This document shows positions 19,052 through 31,171 of a stretch of DNA of 64,000 nt, piece after piece. Both the position numbers and the translations under genes were made by a program. Source of the stretch: Pseudoxanthomonas sp. GM95. GTDB lineage: Bacteria > Pseudomonadota > Gammaproteobacteria > Xanthomonadales > Xanthomonadaceae. The notes below the pieces were generated by a model, which had not been told where the DNA came from, ran no database searches, and saw nothing but the letters and a program-made list of their open reading frames with translations. The stretch spans positions 496,001-560,000 of the forward strand of contig NZ_FOAX01000001.1 in assembly GCF_900109775.1 (NCBI RefSeq), read 5' to 3'. Position 1 is the stretch's first letter. The number at the start of each line of letters is the position of its first letter.

Positions 19052-19519
19052 ATGTCTCGTAAAGGTTCCGCGCCGCAGCGCACCGTTCTGCCTGATCCGA
19101 AGCATGGGTCGCAGACCATCGCCCGCTTCATCAACATGGTGATGCTGAGCGGCAAGAAGTCCGTCGCCGAAAAGATCGTCTACGGCGCCATGGATGTCAT
19201 CGGTGAGAAGAATCCCAACGCCCTCGAGCTGGTCGAGAAGGCGCTGGAGAACATCTCCCCGGCCGTCGAAGTGAAGTCGCGCCGCGTCGGTGGTGCCACG
19301 TACCAGGTGCCGGTCGAAGTGCGCTCCTCGCGCCGCCTGGCGCTGGCCATGCGTTGGCTGATCGAGTCGGCTCGCAAGCGTGGTGAGAACACCATGCCGA
19401 AGAAGCTGGCTGCCGAACTGCTGGACGCCTCGGAAAACCGTGGCGGCGCCATCAAGAAGCGTGAAGAAACCCACCGTATGGCCGAAGCCAACAAGGCTTT
19501 CGCGCACTACCGCTGGTAA
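19052..19519 (+). CDS. rpsG: 30S ribosomal protein S7
   Basis: 155 residues. It nucleates assembly of the 16S rRNA 3' domain and lines the E site; in E. coli it also represses the str operon. It begins [20 protein letters not shown] and keeps the [20 protein letters not shown] block. The ribosome-binding site is poor (GGGAATAAATC). A 185-base gap separates it from fusA. Confidence 0.98.
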   Translation: MSRKGSAPQRTVLPDPKHGSQTIARFINMVMLSGKKSVAEKIVYGAMDVIGEKNPNALELVEKALENISPAVEVKSRRVGGATYQVPVEVRSSRRLALAMRWLIESARKRGENTMPKKLAAELLDASENRGGAIKKREETHRMAEANKAFAHYRW

Positions 19520-19604
19520 TGGCAATGCAGGGGGCTTGATACTTCGGCCCCCAGGCGCCATCTCGGCGCCACACTGCGGTGGATCGCCGCGCCAAGACAC
19601 GAAA

Positions 19605-19632
19605 GCCGCCCACGGGCGGCATTCGGTCTTTA
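19605..19632 (+). terminator. Hairpin between rpsG and fusA
   Basis: GCCGCC (19605-19610) pairs with GGCGGC (19615-19620) around CACG and is followed by ATTCGGTCTTT. It could be a weak terminator or a processing site inside the str operon. Confidence 0.4.
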
Positions 19633-19704
19633 GGAATCCGGTGATCACTGCTCCTGTCCGCGCCCCATGGCGCGGCATTCTTTCAACATAGAGAGAGACT
19701 CCTC

Positions 19705-21792
19705 GTGGCTCGCACCACTCCCATCGAGCGTTACCGCAACTTCGGCATCATGGCCCACATCGACGCGGGCAAGACCACCACGTCGGAGCGCATCCTGTTC
19801 TACACCGGCGTCAGCCACAAGATCGGTGAAGTGCACGATGGCGCAGCCACGATGGACTGGATGGAGCAGGAGCAGGAGCGTGGCATCACGATCACCTCCG
19901 CTGCCACCACCGCCTTCTGGTCGGGCATGGACAAGTCCATGCCGCAGCACCGCTTCAACATCATCGACACCCCCGGCCACGTGGACTTCACCATCGAAGT
20001 GGAGCGCTCGCTGCGCGTGCTCGACGGTGCGGTGTTCGTGCTGTGCGCCGTCGGTGGCGTGCAGCCGCAGTCGGAAACCGTGTGGCGCCAGGCCAACAAG
20101 TACGCCGTGCCGCGCCTTGCGTTCGTCAACAAGATGGACCGCACCGGTGCCAACTTCAACAAGGTTGTCGAGCAGCTGAAGGCCCGTCTGGGCGCCTACG
20201 CCGTGCCGATGCAGGTGCCGATCGGTGCCGAAGACGGCTTCGAGGGCGTGATCGACCTGGTCAAGATGAAGGCGATCCACTGGGATACCGCTTCGCAGGG
20301 TACCGTGTTCGAGTACCGCGACATTCCGGCCAACCTGCTGGAAGAGTCCGAAGCTGCGCGCAGCTTCATGGTCGAGGCCGCGGCCGAAGCCAGTGAAACC
20401 CTGATGGACAAGTACCTCAACGAGGGCGAGCTGTCCGAGGAAGAGATCCTGTCGGGTCTGCGTGAGCGCACCCTGCGCGTGGAAGTGGTGCCGGTTTATT
20501 GCGGTACCGCGTTCAAGAACAAGGGCGTGCAGGCCATGCTCGACGGCGTGATCCAGCTGCTGCCGTCGCCGACCGATCGTCCGCCGGTGCAGGGCATCGA
20601 CGAAGACGAGAAGGAAGACACCCGTAAGGCCGGTGACAACGAGCCGTTCTCGGCGCTGGCGTTCAAGATCATGACCGACCCGTTCGTGGGTTCGCTGACC
20701 TTCTTCCGCGTGTACTCGGGCGTGCTGAACTCCGGCGATGCCGTGTACAACCCGGTCAAGTCGAAGAAGGAGCGCGTGGGTCGCATCCTGCAGATGCACT
20801 CCAACAACCGCGAAGAAATCAAGGAAGTCCGTGCAGGCGACATCGCCGCTGCTGTGGGCCTGAAGGACGTCACCACCGGTGACACCCTGTGCGCGCAGGA
20901 CAAGATCATCACCCTGGAGCGCATGGTGTTCCCGGAGCCGGTGATCTCGATGGCCGTCGAGCCCAAGACCAAGTCGGACCAGGAAAAGATGGGTCTGGCC
21001 CTGGGTCGCCTGGCGCAGGAAGATCCGTCGTTCCGCGTCCGTACCGACGAAGAATCCGGCCAGACCATCATCGCCGGCATGGGCGAGCTGCACCTGGAAA
21101 TCATCGTCGACCGCATGAAGCGCGAGTTCAACGTTGAAGCCAACGTCGGCAAGCCGCAGGTGGCCTACCGCGAGACGATCCGCAAGGCTGTCAAGCAGGA
21201 AGGCAAGTTCGTGCGTCAGTCCGGTGGTCGCGGCCAGTACGGCCACATCGTCATCGAGATGGAGCCGGCCGAGCGTGGCGCGGGCTTCTCCTACGAAAGC
21301 GCGATCGTCGGTGGCGTGGTGCCGAAGGAATACGTCGCTGCTGCCGGTAAGGGCATCGAAGACGCGCTGAAGAACGGTGTGCTCGCCGGCTTCCCGGTGG
21401 TCGACGTGGCCATCAAGGCCGTCGACGGCTCGTTCCATGACGTCGACTCCAACGAAATGGCGTTCAAGGTCGCCGGCTCGATGGCGTTCAAGGAAGCTTT
21501 CAGCAAGGCCAGCCCGGTCCTGCTGGAGCCGATGATGAAGGTCGAGATCGTCACCCCCGAGGATTACCTGGGTGACGTGATGGGCGACGTGAGCCGTCGT
21601 CGTGGCATCCTACAGGGCCAGGACGACACGCCGTCGGGCAAGGTCATCAACGCGATGGTGCCGCTGGGCGAAATGTTCGGCTACGCCACCACGCTGCGCT
21701 CGATGTCGCAGGGTCGCGCGACCTTCTCGATGGAGTTCGACCACTACGCCGAAGCGCCGGCCAACATTGCTGAAGCGGTCACCAAGAAGTAA
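19705..21792 (+). CDS. fusA: Elongation factor G
   Basis: 695 residues from a GTG start at 19705. It is the translocase GTPase, also acting in ribosome recycling. Motifs: [13 protein letters not shown] near residue 17, DTPGH at 88 and NKMD at 142, followed by domains II-V with the [20 protein letters not shown] segment of domain IV. GTG is the only start that keeps the conserved [15 protein letters not shown]-terminus. Confidence 0.98.
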   Translation: MARTTPIERYRNFGIMAHIDAGKTTTSERILFYTGVSHKIGEVHDGAATMDWMEQEQERGITITSAATTAFWSGMDKSMPQHRFNIIDTPGHVDFTIEVERSLRVLDGAVFVLCAVGGVQPQSETVWRQANKYAVPRLAFVNKMDRTGANFNKVVEQLKARLGAYAVPMQVPIGAEDGFEGVIDLVKMKAIHWDTASQGTVFEYRDIPANLLEESEAARSFMVEAAAEASETLMDKYLNEGELSEEEILSGLRERTLRVEVVPVYCGTAFKNKGVQAMLDGVIQLLPSPTDRPPVQGIDEDEKEDTRKAGDNEPFSALAFKIMTDPFVGSLTFFRVYSGVLNSGDAVYNPVKSKKERVGRILQMHSNNREEIKEVRAGDIAAAVGLKDVTTGDTLCAQDKIITLERMVFPEPVISMAVEPKTKSDQEKMGLALGRLAQEDPSFRVRTDEESGQTIIAGMGELHLEIIVDRMKREFNVEANVGKPQVAYRETIRKAVKQEGKFVRQSGGRGQYGHIVIEMEPAERGAGFSYESAIVGGVVPKEYVAAAGKGIEDALKNGVLAGFPVVDVAIKAVDGSFHDVDSNEMAFKVAGSMAFKEAFSKASPVLLEPMMKVEIVTPEDYLGDVMGDVSRRRGILQGQDDTPSGKVINAMVPLGEMFGYATTLRSMSQGRATFSMEFDHYAEAPANIAEAVTKK

Positions 21793-21846
21793 TCGACCGC
21801 TTCGCCCAACGCATCAAACACAGACAACTTTTGAAGGATTACGACA

Positions 21847-23037
<1,191 letters not shown>

Positions 23038-23223
23038 TCCCAAGGCGGTCGCCGGCGACGGCGGCCGTTTCTTGCGCAAGACCTGCCGGTCCCTCCCTGG
23101 GAGAAGTGATCGGCCTACCGCGAAAAGAGGTGCAGGAAGCGCCTCGTGTTCGCCAGACAGGAAGTTGACGTGTGAACCGACGCGCGAAAGGGTAACTTTT
23201 CGCGCGGTTGTGCGCCCGGGCTG
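23038..23223 (+). other. Gap between str and S10 operons (first part)
   Basis: No gene is seen. A GC-rich palindrome follows tuf near 23047-23058. A clear hairpin pairs CGCGCGAAA (23181-23189) with TTTCGCGCG (23198-23206); it may end the str transcript, because the S10 promoter begins 18 bases later. Together with the S10 leader (23253-23441) the whole gene-free stretch is 404 bases. Confidence 0.5.
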
Positions 23224-23252
23224 TTGACGGGCGTGATCATGCGTTCTATACT
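23224..23252 (+). promoter_or_regulatory. S10 operon promoter (rpsJ)
   Basis: -35 TTGACG at 23224-23229 and -10 TATACT at 23247-23252 have an ideal 17-base spacer. Both hexamers equal those of the rpsL promoter, indicating a shared promoter class for these operons. Confidence 0.85.
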
Positions 23253-23262
23253 TTTTCGTCTG

Positions 23263-23293
23263 GGCAGGCCGGTCATCGGTCTGCCTTGTTTGT
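23263..23293 (+). promoter_or_regulatory. rpsJ 5' leader hairpin
   Basis: GGCAGGCCG (23263-23271) pairs with CGGTCTGCC (23277-23285, one G-U) around GTCAT and is followed by TTGTTTGT. It lies 10 bases after the -10 box, exactly as in the rpsL leader. The remaining leader to 23441 contains a short GGGCC/GGCCC stem. An L4 site like that of E. coli could not be identified by eye. Confidence 0.65.
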
Positions 23294-23441
23294 CAGGAAG
23301 ATTCCCGGGCCTTTTGAGGCCCCGGCGCGTCGGCTGGATCAGCTGGCACAGGCGCAGGGACTTTCAAAAGCACGTGAACCATTACCGGGGCAAGGCATCC
23401 CAGAGGCCGCGCCCGTCGCTCTTTCAACACAGGAAATCGTC

Positions 23442-23753
23442 ATGGCGGACCAAAAGATCCGTATCAGGCTCAAAGCCTACGATCATCGCCTGATCGACCG
23501 CTCGGCAAGCGAGATCGTCGAAACGGCTAAGCGGACCGGCGCGCAAGTGCGCGGCCCGATCCCGCTCCCCACCAAGATCGAACGCTACACCATCCTGGTG
23601 TCGCCGCACGCCGATAAGGACGCGCGCGATCAGTACGAGACCCGCACGCACAAGCGTGTGCTGGATATCGTTGATCCCAACGACAAGACCGTCGACGCGC
23701 TGATGAAGCTCGAGCTGGCGGCTGGCGTTGACGTTCAGATCAAGTTGACCTGA
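23442..23753 (+). CDS. rpsJ: 30S ribosomal protein S10 / NusE
   Basis: 103 residues, the same length as in E. coli. Besides its place in the 30S head it is the NusE antitermination factor that binds NusB and NusG. It begins [19 protein letters not shown]; upstream in-frame codons belong to the leader. First gene of the S10 operon, 11 bases before rplC. Confidence 0.98.
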   Translation: MADQKIRIRLKAYDHRLIDRSASEIVETAKRTGAQVRGPIPLPTKIERYTILVSPHADKDARDQYETRTHKRVLDIVDPNDKTVDALMKLELAAGVDVQIKLT

Positions 23754-23764
23754 GGCAAACGACC

Positions 23765-24418
23765 ATGACTGCGAAGAAATTTTCGTTGGGCATCGTTGGC
23801 CGTAAGGCCGGCATGACCCGGGTGTTCACCGAAGATGGCAAGTCCATCCCGGTCACCCTGATCGAAGCCACCCCGAACCGCATCACCCAGATCAAGACCA
23901 CTGAAACCGACGGCTACAGCGCCGTGCAGGTTGCCGTTGGTACGCGTCGTGCTGCCCTGATCAACAAGCCGATCGCCGGCCACCTGGCCAAGGCCAAGGT
24001 CGAAGCAGGTCGTGGCCTGTGGGAGCTGCGCGTTGAAGCCGACAAGATCGGTGACTTCAGCATTGGCGGCGAGATCAAGGCCGACATCTTCGAAGTGGGC
24101 CAGAAGGTCGACGTCGAAGGCGTGACCAAGGGTAAGGGCTTCCAGGGCACCATCAAGCGCTACAACTTCCGGATGGGCGACGCTACCCACGGTAACTCGC
24201 TGTCGCATCGCGCGCCGGGTTCGTTGGGTCAGCGCCAGACCCCGGGTCGTGTGTTCCCGGGCAAGAAGATGTCCGGTCACATGGGTGCCGTGCAGCAGAG
24301 CACGCAGAACCTTGAAGTCGTCCGCGTGGACGCCGAGCGTGGCCTGATCGCCATTCGCGGTGCCGTGCCGGGTGCGCCGGGTGGTGACGTGATCGTGCGT
24401 CCGGCGAGCAAGGGCTAA
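23765..24418 (+). CDS. rplC: 50S ribosomal protein L3
   Basis: 217 residues. Its long loop reaches the peptidyl-transferase centre; the loop signature [18 protein letters not shown] is near residues 157-174 and contains the Gln that PrmB methylates in E. coli. Early assembly protein. The stop overlaps the ribosome-binding site of rplD. Confidence 0.98.
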   Translation: MTAKKFSLGIVGRKAGMTRVFTEDGKSIPVTLIEATPNRITQIKTTETDGYSAVQVAVGTRRAALINKPIAGHLAKAKVEAGRGLWELRVEADKIGDFSIGGEIKADIFEVGQKVDVEGVTKGKGFQGTIKRYNFRMGDATHGNSLSHRAPGSLGQRQTPGRVFPGKKMSGHMGAVQQSTQNLEVVRVDAERGLIAIRGAVPGAPGGDVIVRPASKG

Positions 24419-24429
24419 GGAGAACGATG

Positions 24430-25035
24430 ATGGAACTTGCCATTAACGGCAGCGCCAACAAACTGTCGGTCTCCGACGAAGTGTTTGGTCGCGAATTCAG
24501 CCAGGACCTGGTCCACCAGGTCGTCGTGGCTTACCGCAACGCAGGTCGCGCGGGCACCAAGGCCCAGAAGACCCGTTCGGAAGTCAACGGCACCACCAAG
24601 AAGTCGAAGAAGCAGAAGGGCGGCGGTGCGCGTCATGGCGCGCTGACGGCTCCGATCTTCGTCGGCGGCGGCGTGACCTTCGCGGCCAAGCCGCGCAGCT
24701 TCGAGCAGAAGGTCAACCGCAAGATGTACCGCGCCGCGATGAAGGCCATCCTGAGCGAGCTGGCTCGTCAGGACCGTCTGACCATCGTGGAGGCGTTCGA
24801 CGTCGAAGCGACCAACACCAAGGGCCTGATTTCCAAGCTCAAGGACCTGAACGTCGGTAAGCGTCCGCTGATCGTGACCGAGGATGCTTCCGAGCACCTC
24901 TATCTGTCGGCCCGCAACCTGCCTTACGTCGAAGTGCGTGACGTGCAGGGCCTGGACCCGGCTTCGCTGGTCGGCGCCGACACCGTCGTGATCACCGCTG
25001 ACGCGGTGAAGAAGATCGAGGAGTGGCTGGCATGA
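24430..25035 (+). CDS. rplD: 50S ribosomal protein L4
   Basis: 201 residues from the second of two adjacent ATGs (24427 and 24430). AAGGAG at 24417-24422 is 7 bases from the second and only 4 from the first, so I prefer 24430. The long loop near residues 40-85 that lines the exit tunnel is present ([14 protein letters not shown]). In E. coli L4 represses the S10 operon. Overlaps rplW by 4 bases (ATGA). Confidence 0.97.
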   Translation: MELAINGSANKLSVSDEVFGREFSQDLVHQVVVAYRNAGRAGTKAQKTRSEVNGTTKKSKKQKGGGARHGALTAPIFVGGGVTFAAKPRSFEQKVNRKMYRAAMKAILSELARQDRLTIVEAFDVEATNTKGLISKLKDLNVGKRPLIVTEDASEHLYLSARNLPYVEVRDVQGLDPASLVGADTVVITADAVKKIEEWLA

Positions 25036-25331
25036 TCAGCAACGAAAAAATCTTCAGCGTGCTGCGCGCTCCGCGCGTGTCTGAAAAGACTGCACGCCTG
25101 CAGGAAGTATCCAATCAGTACGTCTTCGAAGTCTCGAACGACTCCACCAAGGCCGATATCAAGGCTGCGGTCGAGCAGTTGTTCGACGTCAAGGTCGAGG
25201 CTGTCAACGTGGTGAACGTCAAGGGCAAGAACAAGTCCTTCCGTAACCGCAATGGCCGTCGCGGCGACTGGAAAAAGGCGTATGTGCGTCTGGCCGATGG
25301 CCAGGCCATCGACGTGTCGGCCACGGCCTGA
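25032..25331 (+). CDS. rplW: 50S ribosomal protein L23
   Basis: 99 residues, starting at the ATG that overlaps the rplD stop. It sits at the tunnel exit and docks trigger factor and SRP. It begins [20 protein letters not shown], the canonical N-terminus. Confidence 0.97.
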   Translation: MISNEKIFSVLRAPRVSEKTARLQEVSNQYVFEVSNDSTKADIKAAVEQLFDVKVEAVNVVNVKGKNKSFRNRNGRRGDWKKAYVRLADGQAIDVSATA

Positions 25332-25342
25332 GGTAGACCCAC

Positions 25343-26170
25343 ATGCCATTGATGAAATTCAAACCCACTTCCCCCGGCCGTCGTTCGGCCGTGCGCGTGG
25401 TGACTCCGGACCTGCACAAGGGCGCCCCGCATGCACCTCTGCTCGAGAAGCAGAGCAAGTCTGGCGGTCGCAACCACCATGGCCGCATCACCACCCGTCA
25501 TATCGGTGGTGGCCATAAGCAGCACTACCGCATCATCGACTTCAAGCGCGACAAGGTCGGTATTCCCGCCCGGGTCGAGCGCATCGAATACGATCCCAAC
25601 CGCACCGCGCACATCGCACTGCTGTGCTACGTGGACGGTGAGCGTCGCTACATCATCGCCCCCAAGGGCCTGAAGGCCGGTGACCAGGTGATCGCGGGCC
25701 GTGACGCCCCGATCCGCGCTGGCAACACGCTGCCGCTGCTGAACATCCCGGTCGGTACGACGGTCCACTGCATCGAGCTGAAGGTTGGCAAGGGCGCGCA
25801 GATCGCCCGTGCCGCTGGCGCCGCCGTGCAGCTGGTCGCTCGCGAGCAGGGCTTTGCCACGCTGCGTCTTCGCTCCGGCGAAATGCGCAAGGTGCCGGCC
25901 GAGTGCTGCGCCACCGTCGGCGAAGTCGGCAACGACGAGCACAGCCTGGAGAAGCTCGGCAAGGCCGGCGCCAAGCGTTGGCGCGGTATCAAGCCGACCG
26001 TCCGCGGCGCGGCCATGAACCCGGTCGATCACCCGCACGGTGGTGGTGAAGCCAAGGCTGGCCAGGGCAACCCGCATCCGGTCACCCCGTGGGGTGTCCC
26101 GACCAAGGGCTACAAGACGCGCCATAACAAGCGCACCCAGCAATTCATCGTCCGCGATCGTAGGGGCTAA
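25343..26170 (+). CDS. rplB: 50S ribosomal protein L2
   Basis: 275 residues. It is a core peptidyl-transferase-region protein. The C-terminal signature [16 protein letters not shown] with its conserved histidine is intact, as is the N-terminal block [21 protein letters not shown]. It starts 11 bases after rplW and ends 6 before rpsS. Confidence 0.98.
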   Translation: MPLMKFKPTSPGRRSAVRVVTPDLHKGAPHAPLLEKQSKSGGRNHHGRITTRHIGGGHKQHYRIIDFKRDKVGIPARVERIEYDPNRTAHIALLCYVDGERRYIIAPKGLKAGDQVIAGRDAPIRAGNTLPLLNIPVGTTVHCIELKVGKGAQIARAAGAAVQLVAREQGFATLRLRSGEMRKVPAECCATVGEVGNDEHSLEKLGKAGAKRWRGIKPTVRGAAMNPVDHPHGGGEAKAGQGNPHPVTPWGVPTKGYKTRHNKRTQQFIVRDRRG

Positions 26171-26176
26171 TCGACC

Positions 26177-26452
26177 ATGGCACGTTCACTCAAGAAGGGC
26201 CCGTTCGTCGATCACCACCTCGTCAAGAAGGTGGAGGCTGCGGCCGGTAGCAAGCGTCCGATCAAGACCTGGTCGCGTCGTTCAATGATCCTGCCGGAGA
26301 TGGTGGGTTTCACCATCGCCGTGCATAACGGCAAGAACCACGTTCCGGTGCTGGTCAACGAGAACATGGTCGGCCACAAGCTCGGCGAATTTGCCGTCAC
26401 CCGGACCTTCAAGGGTCACGGTGGCGACAAGAAGTCGGCCGGCAAGCGCTAA
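26177..26452 (+). CDS. rpsS: 30S ribosomal protein S19
   Basis: 91 residues. It works with S13 in the 30S head. It begins [20 protein letters not shown] and keeps [20 protein letters not shown]. The stop TAA overlaps the AAGGAG that serves rplV. Confidence 0.98.
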   Translation: MARSLKKGPFVDHHLVKKVEAAAGSKRPIKTWSRRSMILPEMVGFTIAVHNGKNHVPVLVNENMVGHKLGEFAVTRTFKGHGGDKKSAGKR

Positions 26453-26464
26453 GGAGAGATGACA

Positions 26465-26806
26465 ATGGAAGCGAAAGCCATCCTGCGCACCGCGCGCATC
26501 TCCCCGCAGAAGGCCCGCCTGGTCGCTGACCAGGTGCGTGGCCTGTCGGCCGAGCGCGCCGTCAACCTGCTGAAGTTCTCGGACAAGAAGGCTGCGGCCC
26601 TCATCAAGAAGGTCGTTGAATCGGCCATCGCGAACGCCGAGAACAACCAGGGCGCCGACGTCGACGAGCTGAAGGTCACGACCATCATGGTCGACGAAGG
26701 CCCGACGCTGAAGCGTTTCATGGCCCGCGCCAAGGGCCGCGGCACGCGCATCCTCAAGCGCACCAGCCATATCACCGTGGTGGTTGGCGAAGGCAAGGGC
26801 AAATAA
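26465..26806 (+). CDS. rplV: 50S ribosomal protein L22
   Basis: 113 residues from the ATG at 26465. An ATG 6 bases earlier is in frame, but it lies only 2 bases from AAGGAG (26451-26456), while 26465 has 8-base spacing. The beta-hairpin that reaches into the exit tunnel ([18 protein letters not shown]) is present. Confidence 0.97.
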   Translation: MEAKAILRTARISPQKARLVADQVRGLSAERAVNLLKFSDKKAAALIKKVVESAIANAENNQGADVDELKVTTIMVDEGPTLKRFMARAKGRGTRILKRTSHITVVVGEGKGK

Positions 26807-26810
26807 GACT

Positions 26811-27530
26811 ATGGGCCATAAAGTACATCCGATCGGCATTCGCCTTGGTATCTCCAAGGACTGGAATTCCAAGTGGTTCGCCAACAAGGGCGACTACGCC
26901 AGCTATCTGGCTGCTGACCTCAAGGTCCGCGAGATGCTGCGCAAGAAGCTTGCCCAGGCCGGTATCAGCAAGATCCTGATCGAGCGTCCCGCAAAGACCG
27001 CTCGCGTGACGATCCACACCGCCCGCCCGGGCGTGGTGATCGGCAAGCGCGGCGAGGACATCGAGAAGCTGCGTAAGGAAGTGAGCGAAATGATGGGCGT
27101 CCCGGCGCACATCAACGTCACCGAAGTACGCAAGCCGGAGCTGGACGCCCAGCTGGTGGCCGAGTCCATCGCCCAGCAGCTTGAGCGTCGCATCATGTTC
27201 CGCCGCGCGATGAAGCGCGCGGTCGGCAACGCGATCCGCCTCGGTGCCCTGGGCATCAAGGTGAACGTCGCTGGCCGACTGAACGGTGCCGAGATCGCCC
27301 GTTCCGAGTGGTACCGCGAAGGTCGTGTGCCGCTGCACACCCTGCGCGCCGACATCGACTACGGCTTTGCCGAAGCGAAGACCACCTACGGAATCATCGG
27401 CATCAAGGTGTGGGTCTACAAGGGCGAAGTGTTCGACTTCAGCCAGGTGGGTCAGGAAAAGCAGGACGACGCGCGCCCCGAGCGCAGCGAACGCCCGTCT
27501 CGTCCGTCCCGCGATCGTGACGCGAGGTAA
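26811..27530 (+). CDS. rpsC: 30S ribosomal protein S3
   Basis: 239 residues from the ATG at 26811 ([20 protein letters not shown]). A type II KH domain is visible with [19 protein letters not shown] near residues 70-90. The C-terminal tail is Arg/Ser/Pro-rich. It forms part of the mRNA entry helicase with S4 and S5. 4-base gap after rplV. Confidence 0.98.
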   Translation: MGHKVHPIGIRLGISKDWNSKWFANKGDYASYLAADLKVREMLRKKLAQAGISKILIERPAKTARVTIHTARPGVVIGKRGEDIEKLRKEVSEMMGVPAHINVTEVRKPELDAQLVAESIAQQLERRIMFRRAMKRAVGNAIRLGALGIKVNVAGRLNGAEIARSEWYREGRVPLHTLRADIDYGFAEAKTTYGIIGIKVWVYKGEVFDFSQVGQEKQDDARPERSERPSRPSRDRDAR

Positions 27531-27536
27531 CCGGCA

Positions 27537-27950
27537 ATGTTGCAACCCAAGCGAACCAAATACCGCAAGATGCACAAGGGCCGTAACTCGGGCCTGAGCT
27601 GGAGCGGAAACCTCGTCTCGTTCGGCGAGTACGGCCTGAAGGCCACGGCGCACGGTCAGCTGACCGCGCGTCAGATCGAGGCAGCACGTCGTTCCATCAG
27701 CCGTTACGTCAAGCGCGGCGGCAAGATGTGGATCCGCGTGTTCCCCGACAAGCCCATCACCAAGAAGCCGATCGAAGTCCGCATGGGCTCCGGTAAGGGC
27801 AACGTGGAATATTGGGTGGCCCAGATCCAGCCGGGCCGCATGATCTATGAAATCGAAGGCGTGGATGAAGCAACGGCACGCGAGGCGTTCCGCCTGGCCG
27901 CCGCCAAGCTTTCGGTCACCACCACCTTTGTTGCCCGGACGGTGCGCTAA
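27537..27950 (+). CDS. rplP: 50S ribosomal protein L16
   Basis: 137 residues, starting [20 protein letters not shown] late assembly protein at the A-site tRNA region. The [19 protein letters not shown] block is typical. Its stop codon shares one base with the rpmC start. Confidence 0.98.
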   Translation: MLQPKRTKYRKMHKGRNSGLSWSGNLVSFGEYGLKATAHGQLTARQIEAARRSISRYVKRGGKMWIRVFPDKPITKKPIEVRMGSGKGNVEYWVAQIQPGRMIYEIEGVDEATAREAFRLAAAKLSVTTTFVARTVR

Positions 27951-28135
27951 TGGCTATCAAAGAACTCCGCGAGAAGTCTGCTGACGAGCTGAACGCCCAC
28001 CTGGGCGAGCTGCGCAAGGAACAGTTCTCCCTGCGTATGCAGAAGGCCACCGGTCAGCTGCCGAAGACCCACGAAACCCGCCGGGTCCGTCGCGAGATTG
28101 CTCGCGTCAAGACCCTGCTCGGCAGCAAGAAGTAA
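27950..28135 (+). CDS. rpmC: 50S ribosomal protein L29
   Basis: 61 residues, a two-helix protein near the tunnel exit. It begins [20 protein letters not shown]. The ATG overlaps the last base of the rplP stop, so its translation is coupled. Confidence 0.97.
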   Translation: MAIKELREKSADELNAHLGELRKEQFSLRMQKATGQLPKTHETRRVRREIARVKTLLGSKK

Positions 28136-28146
28136 GGACAGCCGAC

Positions 28147-28413
28147 ATGAGTGACAACGAACAGAAAACGCAGCGCACGGTCGAAGGCCGTGTCGTGAGC
28201 AACAAGATGGACAAGACGGTCACCATCCTGGTGGAACGTCAGGTCAAGCACGCCCTGTACGGCAAGTACATCAAGCGCTCGACCAAGCTGCACGCCCACG
28301 ACGCCGACAACGCCTGCAATGAAGGCGACCTGGTCCGCATCGTGGAGATCGCGCCGCTGTCCAAGACCAAGAACTGGCGCGTGGTCGAGATCGTCGCCCG
28401 CGCGGCCGAATAA
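28147..28413 (+). CDS. rpsQ: 30S ribosomal protein S17
   Basis: 88 residues, an OB-fold primary assembly protein of 16S rRNA. The core [18 protein letters not shown] is conserved. Last gene of the S10 operon by comparison with E. coli; here rplN follows after only 14 bases, so S10 and spc are probably one transcript. Confidence 0.97.
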   Translation: MSDNEQKTQRTVEGRVVSNKMDKTVTILVERQVKHALYGKYIKRSTKLHAHDADNACNEGDLVRIVEIAPLSKTKNWRVVEIVARAAE

Positions 28414-28427
28414 GAGGAGTCTGAATC

Positions 28428-28796
28428 ATGATCCAGATGCAGAGCTATCTCGACGCGGCCGACAACTCCGGTGCCAAGGAACTGATGTGCATCAAGGTGC
28501 TCGGCGGCTCCAAGCGTCGTTACGCCGGCATCGGTGACATCATCAAGGTCACCGTGAAGGATGCAATTCCGCGCGGCAAGGTCAAGAAGGGCGAAGTGTA
28601 TGACGCCGTCGTGGTGCGGACCCGCAAGGGTGTGCGTCGCGCCGACGGCTCGCTGATCCGCTTCGACGGCAACGCCGCCGTGCTGCTCAACAACAAGCAG
28701 GAGCCGATCGGCACCCGTATCTTCGGACCGGTGACCCGTGAACTGCGCTCCGAGAAGTTCATGAAGATCGTCTCGCTCGCACCCGAAGTGCTGTGA
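28428..28796 (+). CDS. rplN: 50S ribosomal protein L14
   Basis: 122 residues, beginning [20 protein letters not shown]. It forms an inter-subunit bridge and is where RsfS silences idle 50S subunits. First gene of the spc group; no promoter is visible in the 14-base gap. Confidence 0.98.
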   Translation: MIQMQSYLDAADNSGAKELMCIKVLGGSKRRYAGIGDIIKVTVKDAIPRGKVKKGEVYDAVVVRTRKGVRRADGSLIRFDGNAAVLLNNKQEPIGTRIFGPVTRELRSEKFMKIVSLAPEVL

Positions 28797-28811
28797 GCGG
28801 AGGAAATCAAG

Positions 28812-29129
28812 ATGGCTAACCGAATCAAGAAAGGCGACCAGGTGGTCGTTCTGACCGGCAAGGACAAGGGCAAGCAGGGCGACGTGCTGCGTGTGGAAGG
28901 CGACCGTGTGGTCGTGGCCAACGTGAACATCGTCAAGCGCCACACCAAGCCGAACCCCCAGGCTGGTGTTGCTGGCGGCGTCGTCGAGCGCGAAGCCTCG
29001 ATCCATATCTCCAATGTTGCTCCGTTCAACGCCGCTACCGGCAAGGGCGAACGCATTGGCTTCAAGGTGCTGGAGGATGGACGCAAACTGCGTGTGTTCC
29101 GCTCCAGCGGTGAGGCGCTTGACGCCTGA
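28812..29129 (+). CDS. rplX: 50S ribosomal protein L24
   Basis: 105 residues with an N-terminal KOW motif ([18 protein letters not shown]). An assembly initiator near the tunnel exit. AGCGGAGG precedes the ATG. Confidence 0.98.
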   Translation: MANRIKKGDQVVVLTGKDKGKQGDVLRVEGDRVVVANVNIVKRHTKPNPQAGVAGGVVEREASIHISNVAPFNAATGKGERIGFKVLEDGRKLRVFRSSGEALDA

Positions 29130-29140
29130 GGAATGAGGTA

Positions 29141-29683
29141 ATGACCACTCGTCTCGAAAAAATCTACAAGGAAGAGGTTGTTCCGAACTTGACCAAGAAG
29201 TTCGGCTACACCAATCCGATGGAAGTCCCGAAGATCACCAAGATCACCATCAACATGGGTGTGGGTGAAGCGGCGACCAACAAGAAGATCCTGGAAAACG
29301 CCGTTGCTGATCTGGCCAAGATCACCGGCCAGAAGCCGATCACGACCAAGTCGCGCGTTTCGGTGGCTTCGTTCAAGATCCGTGACGGCTGGCCGATCGG
29401 CTGCAAGGTCACCTTGCGCCGTGCCCACATGTACGAATTCCTGGATCGCTTGATCAGCATCTCGCTGCCGCGCGTCCGCGACTTTCGTGGCGTGTCCGGT
29501 CGTTCGTTCGACGGCCGTGGCAACTACAACATGGGCGTGAAGGAACAGATCATCTTCCCGGAAATCGACTTCGACCAGGTCGATGCCGTCCGCGGTATGG
29601 ATATCGCCATCACGACCACTGCCAAGACCGACGCCGAAGCCAAGGCGCTGCTCGAAGCCTTCAAGTTCCCGTTCCGCAACTAA
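29141..29683 (+). CDS. rplE: 50S ribosomal protein L5
   Basis: 180 residues. It binds 5S rRNA and contacts S13 and P-site tRNA. It contains the signature [20 protein letters not shown] near residues 32-51. In E. coli, S8 represses the spc operon at the start of this gene; no equivalent hairpin is obvious at 29130-29160. Confidence 0.98.
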   Translation: MTTRLEKIYKEEVVPNLTKKFGYTNPMEVPKITKITINMGVGEAATNKKILENAVADLAKITGQKPITTKSRVSVASFKIRDGWPIGCKVTLRRAHMYEFLDRLISISLPRVRDFRGVSGRSFDGRGNYNMGVKEQIIFPEIDFDQVDAVRGMDIAITTTAKTDAEAKALLEAFKFPFRN

Positions 29684-29698
29684 GTCGAGGAGACACTC

Positions 29699-30004
29699 AT
29701 GGCAAAGACCTCCATGGTCAACCGCGACATCAAGCGGGCGAAGCTGGCCAAGAAGTACGCGGTCAAGCGCGAAGCACTGAAGAAGATCGTGTCCAGCCCG
29801 GACGCCTCGTACGAGGAAAAGATCGACGCCGCCACCAAGCTGCAGAAGTTGCCGCGCGACTCGTCTCCGAGCCGTTTCCGCACCCGTTGCGAGCTGTCGG
29901 GTCGTCCGCGCGCCGTGTACAGCAAGTTCGGCCTGGCCCGTAACAAGCTGCGCGAAGCCACCATGCGTGGCGACGTTCCCGGCCTGCGCAAGGCGAGCTG
30001 GTAA
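29699..30004 (+). CDS. rpsN: 30S ribosomal protein S14
   Basis: 101 residues, the long zinc-independent form: the zinc CXXC pairs are absent and only one Cys is present ([20 protein letters not shown]). Located in the 30S head. It is followed by an unusual 193-base gap before rpsH. Confidence 0.97.
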   Translation: MAKTSMVNRDIKRAKLAKKYAVKREALKKIVSSPDASYEEKIDAATKLQKLPRDSSPSRFRTRCELSGRPRAVYSKFGLARNKLREATMRGDVPGLRKASW

Positions 30005-30024
30005 CACTGCAGCGTTTTATGGTG

Positions 30025-30089
30025 TAGAATCCGCGGCCCGGATTTCGCACCATCCGCAAGCCTGGTTGCAGACCGCAGCCGGGCTTGCG
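30025..30089 (+). promoter_or_regulatory. rpsN-rpsH gap: candidate -10 box and 15-bp hairpin
   Basis: TAGAAT at 30025-30030, preceded by TGG-TG, is a possible -10 box without a clear -35. A long stem pairs 30055-30069 with 30075-30089 (15 pairs, two of them G-U) around the loop AGACC. It has no U-tract. It could be a translational operator (S8 is the known spc repressor in E. coli) or an internal promoter leader. Confidence 0.5.
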
Positions 30090-30197
30090 CATTGAAAGAA
30101 GTTCGTAAAAAGGGCGGGGCGCCTCATCGGCGGCTCGCCACCACAATCTGAAGATCTTCGCGAAAGCGGATATCGGTGCTACTCATAGGAATCGCAC

Positions 30198-30596
30198 ATG
30201 AGCATGACTGATCCCATCGCCGACATGCTGGTCCGCATCAAGAATGCGGCCGCCGTTGGCAAGCAGACGGTGAAAATGCCGTCCTCCACCATCAAGGTCG
30301 CCATCGCCGGCGTGCTGAAGGCCGAGGGCTACATTGCCGACTCGCGCGTCACCAAGACCGAGAACAACAAGGCCGAGCTGGAAATCGTCCTCAAGTATTT
30401 CGAGGGCAAGCCGGTCATCGATACGCTCAAGCGCGTGTCGCGTTCGGGCCTGCGCCACTACCGTGGCAAGGACGAACTGCCGAAGGTCCTCAACGGCCTG
30501 GGTATCGCCATCATCTCCACCTCCAAGGGCATCATGACCGACTCGCAGGCGCGCCAGCATGGCGTCGGCGGTGAAGTCCTGTGCTTCGTGGCCTAA
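30198..30596 (+). CDS. rpsH: 30S ribosomal protein S8
   Basis: 132 residues starting [19 protein letters not shown] central-domain assembly protein and, in E. coli, the spc operon repressor. The C-terminal [20 protein letters not shown] signature is present. Its 193-base upstream gap sets it apart from the tightly packed genes before it. Confidence 0.98.
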   Translation: MSMTDPIADMLVRIKNAAAVGKQTVKMPSSTIKVAIAGVLKAEGYIADSRVTKTENNKAELEIVLKYFEGKPVIDTLKRVSRSGLRHYRGKDELPKVLNGLGIAIISTSKGIMTDSQARQHGVGGEVLCFVA

Positions 30597-30614
30597 GCGA
30601 AGGAGCTTGCGACC

Positions 30615-31142
30615 ATGTCCCGCGTAGCCAAGAAGCCGATCACCCTGGCCAAGGGTGTTGAGTACAAGAACGAGAACGACACGCTGACCGTCAAGGGCCC
30701 GAAGGGCACCCTGTCGATGGCCAAGCCGGCCGGTGTCGACATCGCGCTGGAAGACGGCGTGTTGAACCTGTCGCCGGCGACCCCGGGCGACGACGCCATC
30801 ACCGGCACCATCCGCGCGATCCTGGCCAACATGGTCCACGGCGTGTCGGAAGGTTTCCAGCGCAAGCTGGACCTGGTGGGCGTGGGTTACCGCGCCACGA
30901 TGCAGGGTGCGGACCTCAGCCTGGCGCTGGGTTTCTCCCATCCGATCCTGTTCAAGGCACCGGAAGGCATCACCCTGGCAGTCCCGACCCAGACGGAAAT
31001 CCTGGTGCAGGGCGCAGACAAGCAGCGCGTCGGTGAAGTTGCGGCCAAGATCCGCGGTTTCCGTCCGCCGGAGCCCTATAAGGGCAAGGGCGTGAAGTAC
31101 TCCGACGAAACCATCATTCGCAAGGAAGCCAAGAAGGCCTAA
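30615..31142 (+). CDS. rplF: 50S ribosomal protein L6
   Basis: 175 residues, duplicated alpha/beta domains near the sarcin-ricin loop. The signature [14 protein letters not shown] is near residue 154. GAAGGAG precedes the ATG. Confidence 0.98.
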   Translation: MSRVAKKPITLAKGVEYKNENDTLTVKGPKGTLSMAKPAGVDIALEDGVLNLSPATPGDDAITGTIRAILANMVHGVSEGFQRKLDLVGVGYRATMQGADLSLALGFSHPILFKAPEGITLAVPTQTEILVQGADKQRVGEVAAKIRGFRPPEPYKGKGVKYSDETIIRKEAKKA

Positions 31143-31171
31143 GGCCTTTCTCCTTCCCGAGGATCAAGATC

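Noticed and set aside
23239-23493. Short frame starting inside the rpsJ promoter
   Set aside because: Its start lies upstream of the predicted transcription start and it runs out of frame over rpsJ.
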